From contig CAYFZO010000018.1 in the NCBI GenBank assembly GCA_964347615.1, positions 1 to 41,947 on the forward strand: a stretch of 41,947 nucleotides of DNA, read 5' to 3'. This document shows, one piece after another, positions 16,274 through 25,060 of this stretch (the stretch's first letter is position 1; each line of letters begins with the position of its first letter). Under the pieces are notes generated by a model that saw only the letters and a program-made list of their open reading frames with translations, was not told where the DNA came from and made no database searches. Origin of the DNA: CAYFZO01 sp964347615. Lineage in GTDB: Bacteria > Pseudomonadota > Gammaproteobacteria > Poriferisulfidales > Oxydemutatoraceae. The position numbers and the translations under genes were made by a program.

Positions 16274-16822
16274 ATGACCGAAACCCTGACGCCTGAAGCC
16301 GAACTCGGGCAGGCCGCGCCCGAGTTCAAATTGCCCGCAACCGACGGGCGCCTCTACACGCTTGCCGACTGCCGCGGAGAAAAAGGAACTTTGGTCATGT
16401 TCATCTGCAACCATTGCCCTTTCGTCAAGGCGGTACGCCATAAGATCGTCCTCGACGCCGACGAGCTGCTCAAGCACGGGATAGGTTCGGTTGCGATCAT
16501 GTCCAACGACCCGACCGATTATCCGGAAGACTCTTTCGAAAACATGAAGATGACCGCCGAAAAGTTCAGCTTCCCTTTTCCCTACCTGCTGGATGAAACC
16601 CAAGAGACCGCCAAGAACTACGGCGCCGTCTGCACCCCGGACTTCTTCGGCTACGACAAGGACTTGAAACTGAGATACCGGGGACGCCTCGACGAGAGCG
16701 GCATGCACGACAAGCCCGGCACCAAGAGAGAGCTGTTCGAAGCGATGAAAACCGTCGCCGCCACCGGCGTCGGCCCGACGCAACAACACCCGAGCATCGG
16801 CTGCTCGATCAAGTGGCGTTGA
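16274..16822 (+). CDS. Thioredoxin-like (AhpC/TSA-type) redox protein
   Basis: The 182-residue protein has a peroxiredoxin/thioredoxin fold. GQAAPEFKLPATDGRLYTLADC is the typical AhpC/TSA start, MFICNHCPFVKAVRHKIV carries a CxxC active site (CNHC), and a conserved middle contains SNDPTDYPEDSFENMK and GAVCTPDFFGYD. This family is widespread in proteobacteria and annotated as thioredoxin family protein; its substrate is unknown. No signal peptide is seen, so it should be cytoplasmic. It is transcribed divergently from metK, across the palindrome. Confidence 0.85.
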   Translation: MTETLTPEAELGQAAPEFKLPATDGRLYTLADCRGEKGTLVMFICNHCPFVKAVRHKIVLDADELLKHGIGSVAIMSNDPTDYPEDSFENMKMTAEKFSFPFPYLLDETQETAKNYGAVCTPDFFGYDKDLKLRYRGRLDESGMHDKPGTKRELFEAMKTVAATGVGPTQQHPSIGCSIKWR

Positions 16823-16974
16823 TGCCGACGCCCTAAGGCTTCCCCGCCGCCTTCAGCGCCGCCCGGTACAGCACGCAATCCGTCCGCAAAGCAATTCCAC
16901 GCGGGACGGCAAGCACCCGCCCGACCGAGCAATTTGTCCGACCTTGACTTCGTTCGCGGATGCGCGCGGTTACC

Positions 16975-17002
16975 TTCGGAAAGCGCCGTCATGGGATATA
17001 AT
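16975..17002 (+). promoter_or_regulatory. Candidate promoter for the lpoA operon
   Basis: TATAAT at 16997-17002 with TTCGGA at 16975-16980 and a 16-base spacer, ending 54 bases before the lpoA ATG. The -10 is a consensus match; the -35 is weak. The rest of the 234-base gap after the thioredoxin-like gene shows nothing else I can name. Confidence 0.4.
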
Positions 17003-17056
17003 CAGAGACACCAAACTGCACGCCGCCCCGTACACCGCGTCTAAGGTCCTGAGTTC

Positions 17057-18892
17057 ATGCGTCCACCGTTGCCGTCGCTTCTCTGCTTGGCGATCATTCC
17101 GCCGCTTCTACTCGGCTGCAGCAGCAAGCAATTCGATTTGTTCGGGCTGCTGCAGGATAAACGCATAGAAGCCGCGTACAGAAAAGCCGACGCATTGACG
17201 GAAGAAGGCAAGGCGACCGCCGCCGCCACCTACCTGTGGGAACTCGCCCCCAAACTGCCGCCCCCCAAGCGCCAAGTCGTACAACTGCGCGCAACGGAGG
17301 TCCTGCTCGACGCGGGCCACCCCTTGAGCGCCTACCGTTACCTGCTGGAAATATCCGAGCAGGACTTGGAACGACCGTTGCTGCTCATGAAGCGCGTCGC
17401 GGAAGCACGTTTCTACCGCCAAACCGACCAACCGGAAAGGATTCTCACGGCGTTGCCGGAACAACTCGTCAAGCAAGGCGATGAAAAGACCCGCGTCGCC
17501 GCCTTGGAACTGTCGGCGTACGCGCTCATGGCAAGCGACGATTTCGTGCGCGGCATAGAAACGCATCTTGCGTTGCACAAGCTGCTGAGCAGAGACCGGC
17601 GCCCCGAAAACGTCTCCAGGATGTGGACCGCGTTGCTGAACCTGGACCCGTGGCAAGTCAAGGAAAAGCTTGCGGACAACCCGAACAAGAACGTGCGCCC
17701 GTGGCTGGAGCTTGCGGCGTTGGCCACGCCGCTTGAAATCGACCGGGAGCAGCTCGAACGTCGCTACGCCGACTGGAAAAAAAGCAACCGGCGCTGGCCG
17801 GTACCGGATTCGCTTGCGGACGAGCTGCGGACGCGCTGGGAATACCTCGGCGACCGCCCCGAAAAGGTTGCGTTGCTTCTGCCGCTGACCGGTGATTACG
17901 CCAAGGCCGGCAAGGCGGTGAGAAGAGGTTTCTTGGGAGCGGACGGCCAAGCGACAACGCTCGAATTCACCGTGGTCACACACAACACCGACCAATCAGC
18001 CGGCATCGTCGACGTTTACACCAAAGCGGTGGCGGACGAAGACGTTGACTTGGTGGTCGGCCCTCTACTAAAGCGGGAACTGGACGCACTGCTCGCAAGC
18101 GGAAGCGTCAGCGTCCCGACCATCAGCTTGAACTACGCGACCGCGAACGCACCCGCGTCCACGGACAATCTGTTCCAATTCGGTTTGCTGCCCGAAAACG
18201 AGGCAGTGCAAGCCGCACATAAAATCTGGGAGGACGGCCACAAGTTCATTGCGGTTCTGGCGCCCGACGACGAATGGGGGGAGCGTCTTTACCGCACGTT
18301 TGAAGCGGAGTACACCGCGCTCGGCGGCACGATCCGCGCGGCCAGTCGTTACGATCCGAGCTTCGTCGACTACGCGGTCGTAATCGAGTCGCTGTTTCAG
18401 CTGGATCAAAGCCGGGAGCGGCACCGTCTCGTCTCGGTCGCCTTGGGCGAGAAACCGCGGTTCAATCCGCGCGCACGCGACGACCTCAGCGCCTCGATGC
18501 TGTTCGCCGACCATTCGCGCGCGGTCATGATCTTCCCGCAGATGAAGTTTCACTACCTGGACAAATTGCCGACCTACGCCACTTCCCACGCGTACAAACC
18601 CGGAACGCTGGGCAGAAAGCGCGACTTGGACGGACTGATTTACTGCGACGTTCCGGCGATCATCATGGGCGCGATGGGCGACGCCGCGAAAGACGAGGAA
18701 TACCCCCGTCTTGTCGCGCTCGGCGCCGACGCCCGGGAGTTGGCCCAACGCCTCAAGCACATGCAAATCGCGCGCTTTCCCCTCAGGGGACAAACCGGGG
18801 AAATATCCATCGGGGAAAACCAACGCCTGTTTCGCAAGCTACCGTGGGCGCAGTTCTCGAGAGGCAAGCCCGTGCCGCTCGACGTCTTGTGA
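17057..18892 (+). CDS. lpoA: LpoA, outer-membrane lipoprotein activator of penicillin-binding protein
   Basis: An outer-membrane lipoprotein that stimulates PBP1A peptidoglycan synthesis from the periplasmic side. The 611 residues begin with a lipoprotein signal peptide ending LLLGC (lipid-attached Cys about 21), then a TPR-like helical N-domain to about residue 270. The C-domain is folded like a periplasmic binding protein: PEKVALLLPLTGDYAKAGKAVRRGFLGA, VVGPLLKRELDALL, FGLLPENEAVQAA, and the late LDGLIYCDVPAII. Architecture and length fit LpoA/YraM. It is the first gene of lpoA-yraN-diaA, the same order as in E. coli. Confidence 0.93.
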   Translation: MRPPLPSLLCLAIIPPLLLGCSSKQFDLFGLLQDKRIEAAYRKADALTEEGKATAAATYLWELAPKLPPPKRQVVQLRATEVLLDAGHPLSAYRYLLEISEQDLERPLLLMKRVAEARFYRQTDQPERILTALPEQLVKQGDEKTRVAALELSAYALMASDDFVRGIETHLALHKLLSRDRRPENVSRMWTALLNLDPWQVKEKLADNPNKNVRPWLELAALATPLEIDREQLERRYADWKKSNRRWPVPDSLADELRTRWEYLGDRPEKVALLLPLTGDYAKAGKAVRRGFLGADGQATTLEFTVVTHNTDQSAGIVDVYTKAVADEDVDLVVGPLLKRELDALLASGSVSVPTISLNYATANAPASTDNLFQFGLLPENEAVQAAHKIWEDGHKFIAVLAPDDEWGERLYRTFEAEYTALGGTIRAASRYDPSFVDYAVVIESLFQLDQSRERHRLVSVALGEKPRFNPRARDDLSASMLFADHSRAVMIFPQMKFHYLDKLPTYATSHAYKPGTLGRKRDLDGLIYCDVPAIIMGAMGDAAKDEEYPRLVALGADARELAQRLKHMQIARFPLRGQTGEISIGENQRLFRKLPWAQFSRGKPVPLDVL

Positions 18893-18900
18893 CAAACGCG

Positions 18901-19263
18901 ATGAATCCGCCGAACGTCGAACTCGGGAAAGCCGCCGAAAAACGCGCTGAAATTTTCCTGAAAGGGCGCAACCTCAGCGCAATCTGCAGCAATTACCGCA
19001 CCCCGTTCGGTGAAATAGACCTGATCATGCGGGACCGCGACACGCTGGTCTTCGTCGAAGTCCGTTACCGGCGCAGCCGCGCTTACGGCAACGCCGCCGA
19101 AAGCATCGGCCCCGACAAGCAAGCGCGAATCGCCCGCTGCGCGCACGAATTCATGAAAACCCACCGCCACGACGGGCCGACGCGGTTTGACGTCGTCGCG
19201 TTCGACGGCGACGTGTCGAAAACGCCGGAGTGGGTGAAAAACGCGTTTGAAAGCGGTTGGTGA
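18901..19263 (+). CDS. yraN: YraN family protein (UPF0102)
   Basis: A 120-residue protein of the UPF0102 family with an endonuclease-like fold. Seen: LGKAAEKRAEIFLKGRNLSA, the core GEIDLIMRDRDTLVFVEVRYR (the E-x-D and ExK/R-like nuclease motif, here EVRYR), and the C-terminal RFDVVAFDG. The real function is unsettled, although the nuclease-type motif is conserved. The ATG at 18901 is 8 bases after the lpoA stop; the frame opens further upstream, but that part overlaps lpoA. Confidence 0.9.
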   Translation: MNPPNVELGKAAEKRAEIFLKGRNLSAICSNYRTPFGEIDLIMRDRDTLVFVEVRYRRSRAYGNAAESIGPDKQARIARCAHEFMKTHRHDGPTRFDVVAFDGDVSKTPEWVKNAFESGW

Positions 19264-19313
19264 AGCCCGCGGTGCTACAATCCGCCTGACTTCACTTTTG
19301 CAACGCATCCGCC

Positions 19314-19901
19314 GTGGACTTTCTGAACCGTGTATCCGAGCTGTTTGAGGACAGCATCGAAACCAAGCGCCTTGCGGCGGCCCAACTTCGGGAGCCGATC
19401 GTGCGCGCCGCGGAATTGACGGCGGCGCAACTCAAGGCCGGGCACAAGATCCTCAGCTGCGGCAACGGAGGTTCCGCCGCCGACGCACAGCATTTCTCGT
19501 CGGAGATGATCAACCGTTTCGAGAAACAGCGGCGGGGACTCGCCGCGATTGCGTTGACCACCGACACCTCGACGCTGACCTCAATCGCCAACGACGACCG
19601 TTACGAACGGGTCTTTGCACGCCAGATCGAAGCCTTGGGCCGCGCCGGCGACGTGTTGCTTGCGATCAGCACCAGCGGCAGCTCGGGCAACGTCAACGAA
19701 GCGATAGAGCAAGCGCAGGAACAAGGCTTGCGGGTCGTCGTGCTCAGCGGGAGCAACGGCGGGCCCATGGCGGAACTGCTGAAAAAAGACGACGTCGAGA
19801 TCCGGGTCCCCTCAAAATCCACCGCGCGCATACAGGAGGTGCACCTGCTGACCATACACTGCTTGTGCGACTTGACCGACCGGCTGCTGGAGGGAAGTTG
19901 A
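19314..19901 (+). CDS. diaA: DiaA-type SIS-domain protein (DnaA initiator-associating / phosphoheptose isomerase-like)
   Basis: The 195 residues form a single SIS sugar-isomerase domain: ILSCGNGGSAADAQHFSSEM, RFEKQRRGLAAIALTTDTS, LLAISTSGSSGNVNEAI, and a C-terminal RIQEVHLLTIHCLCDLTDRL. The SEMINRFEKQR and VEIRVPSKSTARIQEVHLLT stretches read like DiaA, which binds DnaA and times replication, and the gene order lpoA-yraN-diaA agrees. GmhA (LPS heptose synthesis) is a close relative and the alternative. It begins with a GTG; no clear ribosome-binding site is visible. Confidence 0.87.
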   Translation: MDFLNRVSELFEDSIETKRLAAAQLREPIVRAAELTAAQLKAGHKILSCGNGGSAADAQHFSSEMINRFEKQRRGLAAIALTTDTSTLTSIANDDRYERVFARQIEALGRAGDVLLAISTSGSSGNVNEAIEQAQEQGLRVVVLSGSNGGPMAELLKKDDVEIRVPSKSTARIQEVHLLTIHCLCDLTDRLLEGS

Positions 19902-19913
19902 CCCGGAACCCTC

Positions 19914-21299
19914 GTGCTCAACGGGAAATTCATAAGCCGCTTGCGTGAAGCCGCGGACGACGAAATACTGACGACCGCCGCCGACTGCTGGCCCTACGGC
20001 TACGACAACAGCCGATTGCACGCGGTTCCCGACGCCGTGGTTTTCGCGCGCGACCACGAGCAAGTTGCCGCAACGGTGCGCGAATGCCGGGACCACCGCG
20101 TACCCGTCACCGCCAGAGGACGCGGCACCGCCACCACCGGCGCCGCGGTGCCGGTACGCGGCGGCGTCGTCGTCTCCTTTGAACGCATGAGCAACGTCGT
20201 CGAAATCGACGCCGAAAACCGCACCTTGCGCTCCGAACCCGGCGCAACCAACCGCGTGATCCAAGACTACTGCAAGCCCTACGGTTTCTTCTGGCCGCCG
20301 GACCCGAGCAGCGCCGACTACTCGACGCTCGGCGGCAACCTCGCGTGCAACGCTGCCGGACCCGGAGCGGTCAAGTACGGCACCGCCAGAGAAAACACGC
20401 TGGGGTTGAAAGCCGTCACCGGCGACGGACGGACCATCGTCACCGGCGCGCAAACGACCAAAGGCGTCGTCGGCCTCGACCTGACGCGCTTGCTGATCGG
20501 CTCCGAAGGCACCCTGGCCTTGATTACCGAAGCGACCCTCAAGCTCACGCCGTTGCCGCCGTGCAGGAAAACCATGCGTGCCTGCTACCGCTCGACCGAG
20601 GCCGCCGCCGCCGCGGTGGCGACGGTCATGGCGCAACCGGCAACCCCTTGCGCGCTCGAGTTGATGGACGATGTCAGCGTGCGCTTGGTGCGCGAACGCG
20701 CCGACGTCGACCTGGACCCGCGCACCCGGGCGTTGCTGATAATCGAGGCCGACGGCGAACCGGACGCACTTGCGGAAGCGGTCGGCTCGCTCGAGAGAGC
20801 GGCGCACAACGACGGCTTGCTGTCGTTCATCACCGCCGCCGATGAGCCCGACGTGCGCAAGCTGTGGAAAGCGCGTAAAGCCTTGTCGCCGGCGTTGCGT
20901 ACCGTGGCGGCGGGGAAGATCAACGAAGACGTGGTGGTCCCGGTGTCGCAACTTGCGAATTTCATCGAAAAAGTCAATCAAATAAGCAAACGCCGTCGCA
21001 TAACCGTCGCGAGCTTCGGTCACGCGGGCAACGGCAACCTGCACGTCAACGTGCTCTATGAACCGAACGACCCGACGCAACAACAAGCCGCCGAACGCTG
21101 TGTCGAGGAGGTATTCGATCTGACGCTTGCGCTTGGCGGCACTTTATCCGGCGAACACGGCGTCGGCCTTACAAAACGCGATTACGTCGCTCGGGAGATT
21201 TCCCGGAACACGCTCGAGGTGACGCGCGCCGTGATGCGGGCGTTCGACCCGTGCAACATCCTGAACCCGGGCAAGAACGTACCCGGAACCGAGGAGTGA
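19914..21299 (+). CDS. FAD-linked 2-hydroxyacid oxidoreductase (GlcD/D-lactate dehydrogenase family)
   Basis: Oxidises a 2-hydroxyacid such as glycolate, D-lactate or D-2-hydroxyglutarate with FAD; the exact substrate cannot be read from sequence. The 461 residues have the FAD_binding_4 PCMH fold at about 38-215 (VPVTARGRGTATTGAAVPV, SADYSTLGGNLACNAAGP, GVVGLDLTRLLIGSEGTLAL). The FAD-oxidase C-terminal domain follows (SFGHAGNGNLHVNV, GGTLSGEHGVGLTKRDYV, FDPCNILNPGK). No GlcE or GlcF partner lies beside it, so it probably works alone. The GTG start is 12 bases after diaA. Its stop is 2 bases from the stop of convergent sspA. Confidence 0.88.
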   Translation: MLNGKFISRLREAADDEILTTAADCWPYGYDNSRLHAVPDAVVFARDHEQVAATVRECRDHRVPVTARGRGTATTGAAVPVRGGVVVSFERMSNVVEIDAENRTLRSEPGATNRVIQDYCKPYGFFWPPDPSSADYSTLGGNLACNAAGPGAVKYGTARENTLGLKAVTGDGRTIVTGAQTTKGVVGLDLTRLLIGSEGTLALITEATLKLTPLPPCRKTMRACYRSTEAAAAAVATVMAQPATPCALELMDDVSVRLVRERADVDLDPRTRALLIIEADGEPDALAEAVGSLERAAHNDGLLSFITAADEPDVRKLWKARKALSPALRTVAAGKINEDVVVPVSQLANFIEKVNQISKRRRITVASFGHAGNGNLHVNVLYEPNDPTQQQAAERCVEEVFDLTLALGGTLSGEHGVGLTKRDYVAREISRNTLEVTRAVMRAFDPCNILNPGKNVPGTEE

Positions 21300-21301
21300 T
21301 T

Positions 21302-21952
21302 CTAAAACGACAGGTTGCGTTCTTCTCCGCTGAGGCTGCGGATAAATCCCGGGCGTGAAAAAACCTGTTCCCGGTAACGGGCAACGGCGCGCCCTGCTTT
21401 CGGCGGAAGCTCGATGCCGACGCTTGGAAGACGCCACAATATCGGTGCGACGGCGCAGTCCACCAAACTGAACTCGTCGCTCAGAAGAAAACGCTTGAGA
21501 CTGAATATCTCGGCGTGGGCGAGGACGTTTTCCCTGAGCTCCTTGCGCGCCCTGTCGGAAGTCTGCTGCCTTGACTGCATGATGCGCTTGAGCCGTGGGT
21601 ACCATTGTTCTTCTATGTGGTGAAGCAGCAGCCTCAGGCGCGCGCGGGGCATGGGCTCGACCGGCATCAGCGGCGGGTGCGGAAATCGCTCGTCGATATA
21701 CTCGCTGATGATACGCGGCTCATAAAGCACCAGATTACGGTCGGCAAGCGTCGGCACCTTCCCGCGGGGGTTGACGGCAATCAGGTCTTCCGGCGGATTC
21801 CTCAGGTTCAACACCGGCGCAAGGTTGAACAACACGTCTTTTTCCGCAAGCACGAAACGTACGCGGTGGCTTTCGGGACACGACGGAGACGAGAACAACA
21901 CCATCGAAGAATGCTCTTCGACGTTCTGAAACTTATTCCTGCCGTTGATCAT
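21302..21952 (-). CDS. sspA: SspA, stringent starvation protein A (GST-fold regulator)
   Basis: An RNA-polymerase-associated regulator with a glutathione-transferase fold. In the 216 residues the thioredoxin-like N-domain (SSPSCPESHRVRFVLAEK, NPRGKVPTLADRNLVLYEPR, IISEYIDERFPHPPLMP) is followed by the helical GST C-domain (PILWRLPSVGIELPPKA). The conserved position after petABC, 19 bases downstream of petC, is the usual proteobacterial arrangement. sspB, which normally follows, is absent here because the next gene is convergent glcD-like. The N-terminus is a few residues longer than usual; an internal ATG at residue 17 (MVLFSSPSC) could be the true start. Confidence 0.9.
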   Translation of the reverse strand: MINGRNKFQNVEEHSSMVLFSSPSCPESHRVRFVLAEKDVLFNLAPVLNLRNPPEDLIAVNPRGKVPTLADRNLVLYEPRIISEYIDERFPHPPLMPVEPMPRARLRLLLHHIEEQWYPRLKRIMQSRQQTSDRARKELRENVLAHAEIFSLKRFLLSDEFSLVDCAVAPILWRLPSVGIELPPKAGRAVARYREQVFSRPGFIRSLSGEERNLSF

Positions 21953-21971
21953 GAGCCCGCCCGCCTGTTTC

Positions 21972-22715
21972 TCAATGCACGTCTTTCCAGTATTCCCGTT
22001 TCAAGGCGTAAGTAACGCCCAGAAGCGCGAGCAGGAACAGCAGCACCCAAACTCCCATGCCTCGACGTTTTGACGCGGCCGGCTCGGACAGGTAGGTCAT
22101 GAAAGTGACCAGGTCGCGGACTACCCGATCGTACTCCTCGACGGTCATCTTCCCCGGCTCGATCAATTCCATCGCGACCATAACCCGTTTCTCGGAACCG
22201 TCCGGCGAAACCACGGTCTCGTACACCGGCTTCTGCCAGCCTTGCAGTTCCCACAGAACGTGCGGCATCGAGACGTTGTTGAACAAGGCGTTGTTCACGC
22301 CGGTCGGACGGGTTTCGTCGAGATAAAAAGACTTCAGATAGGTGTACAGCCAATCGGGGCCGCGCGAGCGCGCAACCAAAGTCAAGTCGGGCGGCACCGA
22401 ACCGAACCACCGCAAGGCGTCTTCCTCCTCGAACACCACGGTCATCAGCTCCCCGACTTTCTTGTCGGTGAAAATCAGGTTGTCCTCGACCTGCTTTTCC
22501 GACAGCCCGAGGTCCGCACCGATGCGGTTATAGCGGCTGTAGCGCGCGCTGTGGCAGCTGAGGCAGTAATTCACGAAATACTTGGCGCCGCGTTGCAACG
22601 CGGCGCGGCTCGACAAGGAGATATCCGCCGGCGAGACGGGATAACCGGTCTCGACCGCAAAAACCGCGGCCGACGCCGACGCACACAGCAGCAATGCAAC
22701 GCCCCTGATCTTCAC
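21972..22715 (-). CDS. petC: Cytochrome c1 of the ubiquinol-cytochrome c reductase (bc1) complex
   Basis: The haem-c subunit of complex III, which passes electrons from the Rieske protein to soluble cytochrome c. The 247 residues have a signal peptide (IRGVALLLCASASAAVFA), one haem-binding CLSCH motif after FVNY, the DLTLVARSRGPDWLYTYLKS stretch, the NNVSMPHVLWELQGW region, and a C-terminal membrane anchor (VWVLLFLLALLGVTYAL) ending in REYWKDVH. It starts with a GTG that overlaps the petB stop as GTGA. Length and layout match proteobacterial cytochrome c1. Confidence 0.95.
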   Translation of the reverse strand: MKIRGVALLLCASASAAVFAVETGYPVSPADISLSSRAALQRGAKYFVNYCLSCHSARYSRYNRIGADLGLSEKQVEDNLIFTDKKVGELMTVVFEEEDALRWFGSVPPDLTLVARSRGPDWLYTYLKSFYLDETRPTGVNNALFNNVSMPHVLWELQGWQKPVYETVVSPDGSEKRVMVAMELIEPGKMTVEEYDRVVRDLVTFMTYLSEPAASKRRGMGVWVLLFLLALLGVTYALKREYWKDVH

Positions 22716-24118
22716 CTGAGCCTTTCCGGAACCCGCTTGTCTTCCCCGAGCACCGTAAACACCGGCAGCAAGAAGAAGACCGCCAAATACACCGCGGGAA
22801 TCAACCACCCCCAGGTAACGTAAGCCGTCGTATCGGGAGAGACGCGCAAAAAGTCGTAGAGGGTGAACAAAGCGATAAAGAACAAAAAGCTTCCGTAGCA
22901 CGCCGCGTTGTTGCGTTCCCGGCTCATGAACCACAACACGACGAAAAACATGAAATACAACTCGCTGAAACGCACCGCCAGTTCAGTGAGCAACGGCTTG
23001 ACCGGCATCGTGCCCAAATAACCGAGCACCACGAACACGACCACGAAAACCATGAGGTTGAGCTTGTGCAGAAAACTCCGGTAGCGAACCGACTTGATTC
23101 TGTTCTTGTCTATCCACGGCAAAAAGAACAGAACGACTATCGCCGCCCCCATCGCAAGTACGCCGTACCACGGGTCGGGAACGGCGCGCAGGATCGTGTA
23201 AAACGGCGTGAAGTACCACAGCGGCGCAATATGCTCCGGCGTCAGCAACGGATTGGCGGGAACGAAGTTGGCGGCTTCGAGGAAATAGCCGCCCATCTCG
23301 GGAAAATAGAAAATCACCCCCGCGAACAGCAGCAGGAACACCACGGTCCCGACGATATCCTTGACCGTGTAATACGGGTGAAACGGAATGCCGTCCTTGG
23401 GCACGCCCTTCTCGTCCTTGTGGTCCTTGATTTCGACGCCGTCCGGGTTGTTCGAGCCGACCTCGTGCAACGCCATGATATGGATGAAGACGAGCGCGAC
23501 CAGAACCAGAGGCACCGCAATCACGTGAAAGGCAAAGAAGCGGTTCAAGGTCGCGTCTGAAATCACGTAGTCGCCGCGAATCCACAAGGCGATATCCGGG
23601 CCGACGTAAGGAATCGCACCGAACAGATTGACGATCACCTGAGCGCCCCAATACGACATTTGCCCCCACGGGAGCAGATAACCCATGAACGCTTCGGCCA
23701 TCAACGCGAGATACAGGAACATGCCGATAATCCACAACAGCTCGCGCGGCTTCTTGTAAGAGCCGTAGAGCAAGGCCCTGAACATGTGCAGATAAATGAC
23801 GATGAAGAAGGCCGACGCGCCGGTAGAGTGCATATAACGGATGAGCCACCCCCAATCCACGTCGCGCATGATGTATTCGACCGACGCGAACGCCTTTGCC
23901 GCGTCGGGCTTGTAGTGCATCGTCAGGAAGATGCCGGTGACGATTTGCAGCACCAGCACCAACAAGGCGAGGGAACCGAAAAAGTACCAAAAGTTGAAGT
24001 TCTTGGGGGCGTAGTATTCGGCCAGGTGTTCCCGAAACAGTTTGGTGAGCGGAAAACGGGCGTCTATCCAACCGATCAACCCGCCGCCCGTCTCGTCGGC
24101 TTGAGTCGTTTTATCCAT
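22712..24118 (-). CDS. petB: Cytochrome b of the bc1 complex, with an extended C-terminus
   Basis: The membrane core of complex III, which binds two b haems and the Qo/Qi quinone sites. The 468 residues show paired haem-ligand histidines in helices B and D (YMHSTGASAFFIVIYLHMFR and FFAFHVIAVPLVLVALVFIH), GYLLPWGQMSYWGA, and the Qo segment TPEHIAPLWYFTPFYTILRA. The Qo motif reads PLWY, not the common PEWY. The protein is about 50-60 residues longer than typical cytochrome b: an extra hydrophobic segment (ACYGSFLFFIALFTLYDFL) lies before the final helix and the usual VPER tail. It overlaps petA by one base (TGATG) and petC by four. Confidence 0.95.
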   Translation of the reverse strand: MDKTTQADETGGGLIGWIDARFPLTKLFREHLAEYYAPKNFNFWYFFGSLALLVLVLQIVTGIFLTMHYKPDAAKAFASVEYIMRDVDWGWLIRYMHSTGASAFFIVIYLHMFRALLYGSYKKPRELLWIIGMFLYLALMAEAFMGYLLPWGQMSYWGAQVIVNLFGAIPYVGPDIALWIRGDYVISDATLNRFFAFHVIAVPLVLVALVFIHIMALHEVGSNNPDGVEIKDHKDEKGVPKDGIPFHPYYTVKDIVGTVVFLLLFAGVIFYFPEMGGYFLEAANFVPANPLLTPEHIAPLWYFTPFYTILRAVPDPWYGVLAMGAAIVVLFFLPWIDKNRIKSVRYRSFLHKLNLMVFVVVFVVLGYLGTMPVKPLLTELAVRFSELYFMFFVVLWFMSRERNNAACYGSFLFFIALFTLYDFLRVSPDTTAYVTWGWLIPAVYLAVFFLLPVFTVLGEDKRVPERLR

Positions 24119-24729
24119 CAGGCGGTCTCTTCTTCGTCCGCCTCTCCGATGACGATGCGCTGATCTCCACTGTAACGATACGGCGGCACTTCAAGGTTCT
24201 TCGGCGCCGGCACGCTTTTGTACACCCGTCCGGCGAGGTCGAACCGGGAACCGTGACACGCGCAGAAAAAGCCGCCGTGCCACGACGCGCCCAAGTCGTC
24301 CGGCGCAACGTCCGGGCGAAAAGTCGGCGAACAACCCAAGTGAGTGCAGATCCCGACCAGCACCAGATATTCGGGCTTGATCGAACGGTACTCGTTCTTT
24401 GCGTATTCAGGCTGTTGCGGTTGCGCCGAACCCGGATCCCGAAGCTGCTCCTGGTTCAACTTCAGCCCGTCTATCATCGCCTTGGTCCGACGCACGATCC
24501 AAATCGGCTTGCCGCGCCACTTCTCACGCAGCATCTCGCCTTCCCGAAGTTTGCCGACGTCCACCGTCACCGGCGCACCGACCGCTTCGGCGTGGGCGCT
24601 GGGATTCATCGAAGCGACAAACGGCCAAGCCGCCGCCGCCGCGCCGATGCCGCCAACCACGCCGGCGCCCGCCGTCAGAAAACGGCGCCGGGTCAAATCT
24701 TCAGGTTTGCCGGAATCGTTGCTTGCCAT
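24118..24729 (-). CDS. petA: Rieske iron-sulfur protein of the bc1 complex
   Basis: The 2Fe-2S subunit of complex III. The 203 residues begin with a twin-arginine signal and membrane anchor (DLTRRRFLTAGAGVVGG), followed by the flexible hinge region and the Rieske fold with both cluster-binding boxes: CTHLGC and CACHGS. Spacing and total length match the proteobacterial protein. It is the first gene of petABC-sspA. Its promoter should lie in the gap upstream; a direct repeat of GTCAAGAT occurs at 24802 and 24815, but no clear -35/-10 pair is seen. Confidence 0.96.
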   Translation of the reverse strand: MASNDSGKPEDLTRRRFLTAGAGVVGGIGAAAAAWPFVASMNPSAHAEAVGAPVTVDVGKLREGEMLREKWRGKPIWIVRRTKAMIDGLKLNQEQLRDPGSAQPQQPEYAKNEYRSIKPEYLVLVGICTHLGCSPTFRPDVAPDDLGASWHGGFFCACHGSRFDLAGRVYKSVPAPKNLEVPPYRYSGDQRIVIGEADEEETA

Positions 24730-24929
24730 TGTTGTTACGGGCGTTTATCGGTGCTTTGCAGGGCTGAAAAGCTTTCCGGCCAAGCCGAAAAGGCGGGACA
24801 CGTCAAGATATTTGGTCAAGATTTGCCGAGGTATTCAGGGTCTATTCAGAGCAGACGGGGTATCGGGTCGTTCGGCATTATCACCCAAACCGGTTTTTCC
24901 GTCAATATCTTGTATGGGTTTTGTAAGGA

Positions 24930-24971
24930 GCACATAAATTGTCCGGTCTTGTAGCACATAAACTGCCCGGT
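24930..24971. repeat. Two tandem 18-base copies, likely the end of an insertion sequence
   Basis: GCACATAAATTGTCCGGT (24930-24947) and GCACATAAACTGCCCGGT (24954-24971) differ at two positions and have a 24-base period. They stand about 90 bases before a truncated transposase start, so I read them as the terminal repeat of that element. The rest of 24730-25060 has no gene I can support; it holds the petA upstream region and this IS end. Confidence 0.45.
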
Positions 24972-25060
24972 TCTCTGATGGTTTTTCCGCACCCGGGTCT
25001 ACTCTCTGGCAGGAGGGAAAGCCCATAAGACGGACACTTTGGCTACAGGAGACCCGACCG

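Noticed and set aside
16823..17056. Small gene between the thioredoxin-like gene and lpoA
   Set aside because: No frame with a ribosome-binding site or recognisable product; only a candidate promoter is supported.
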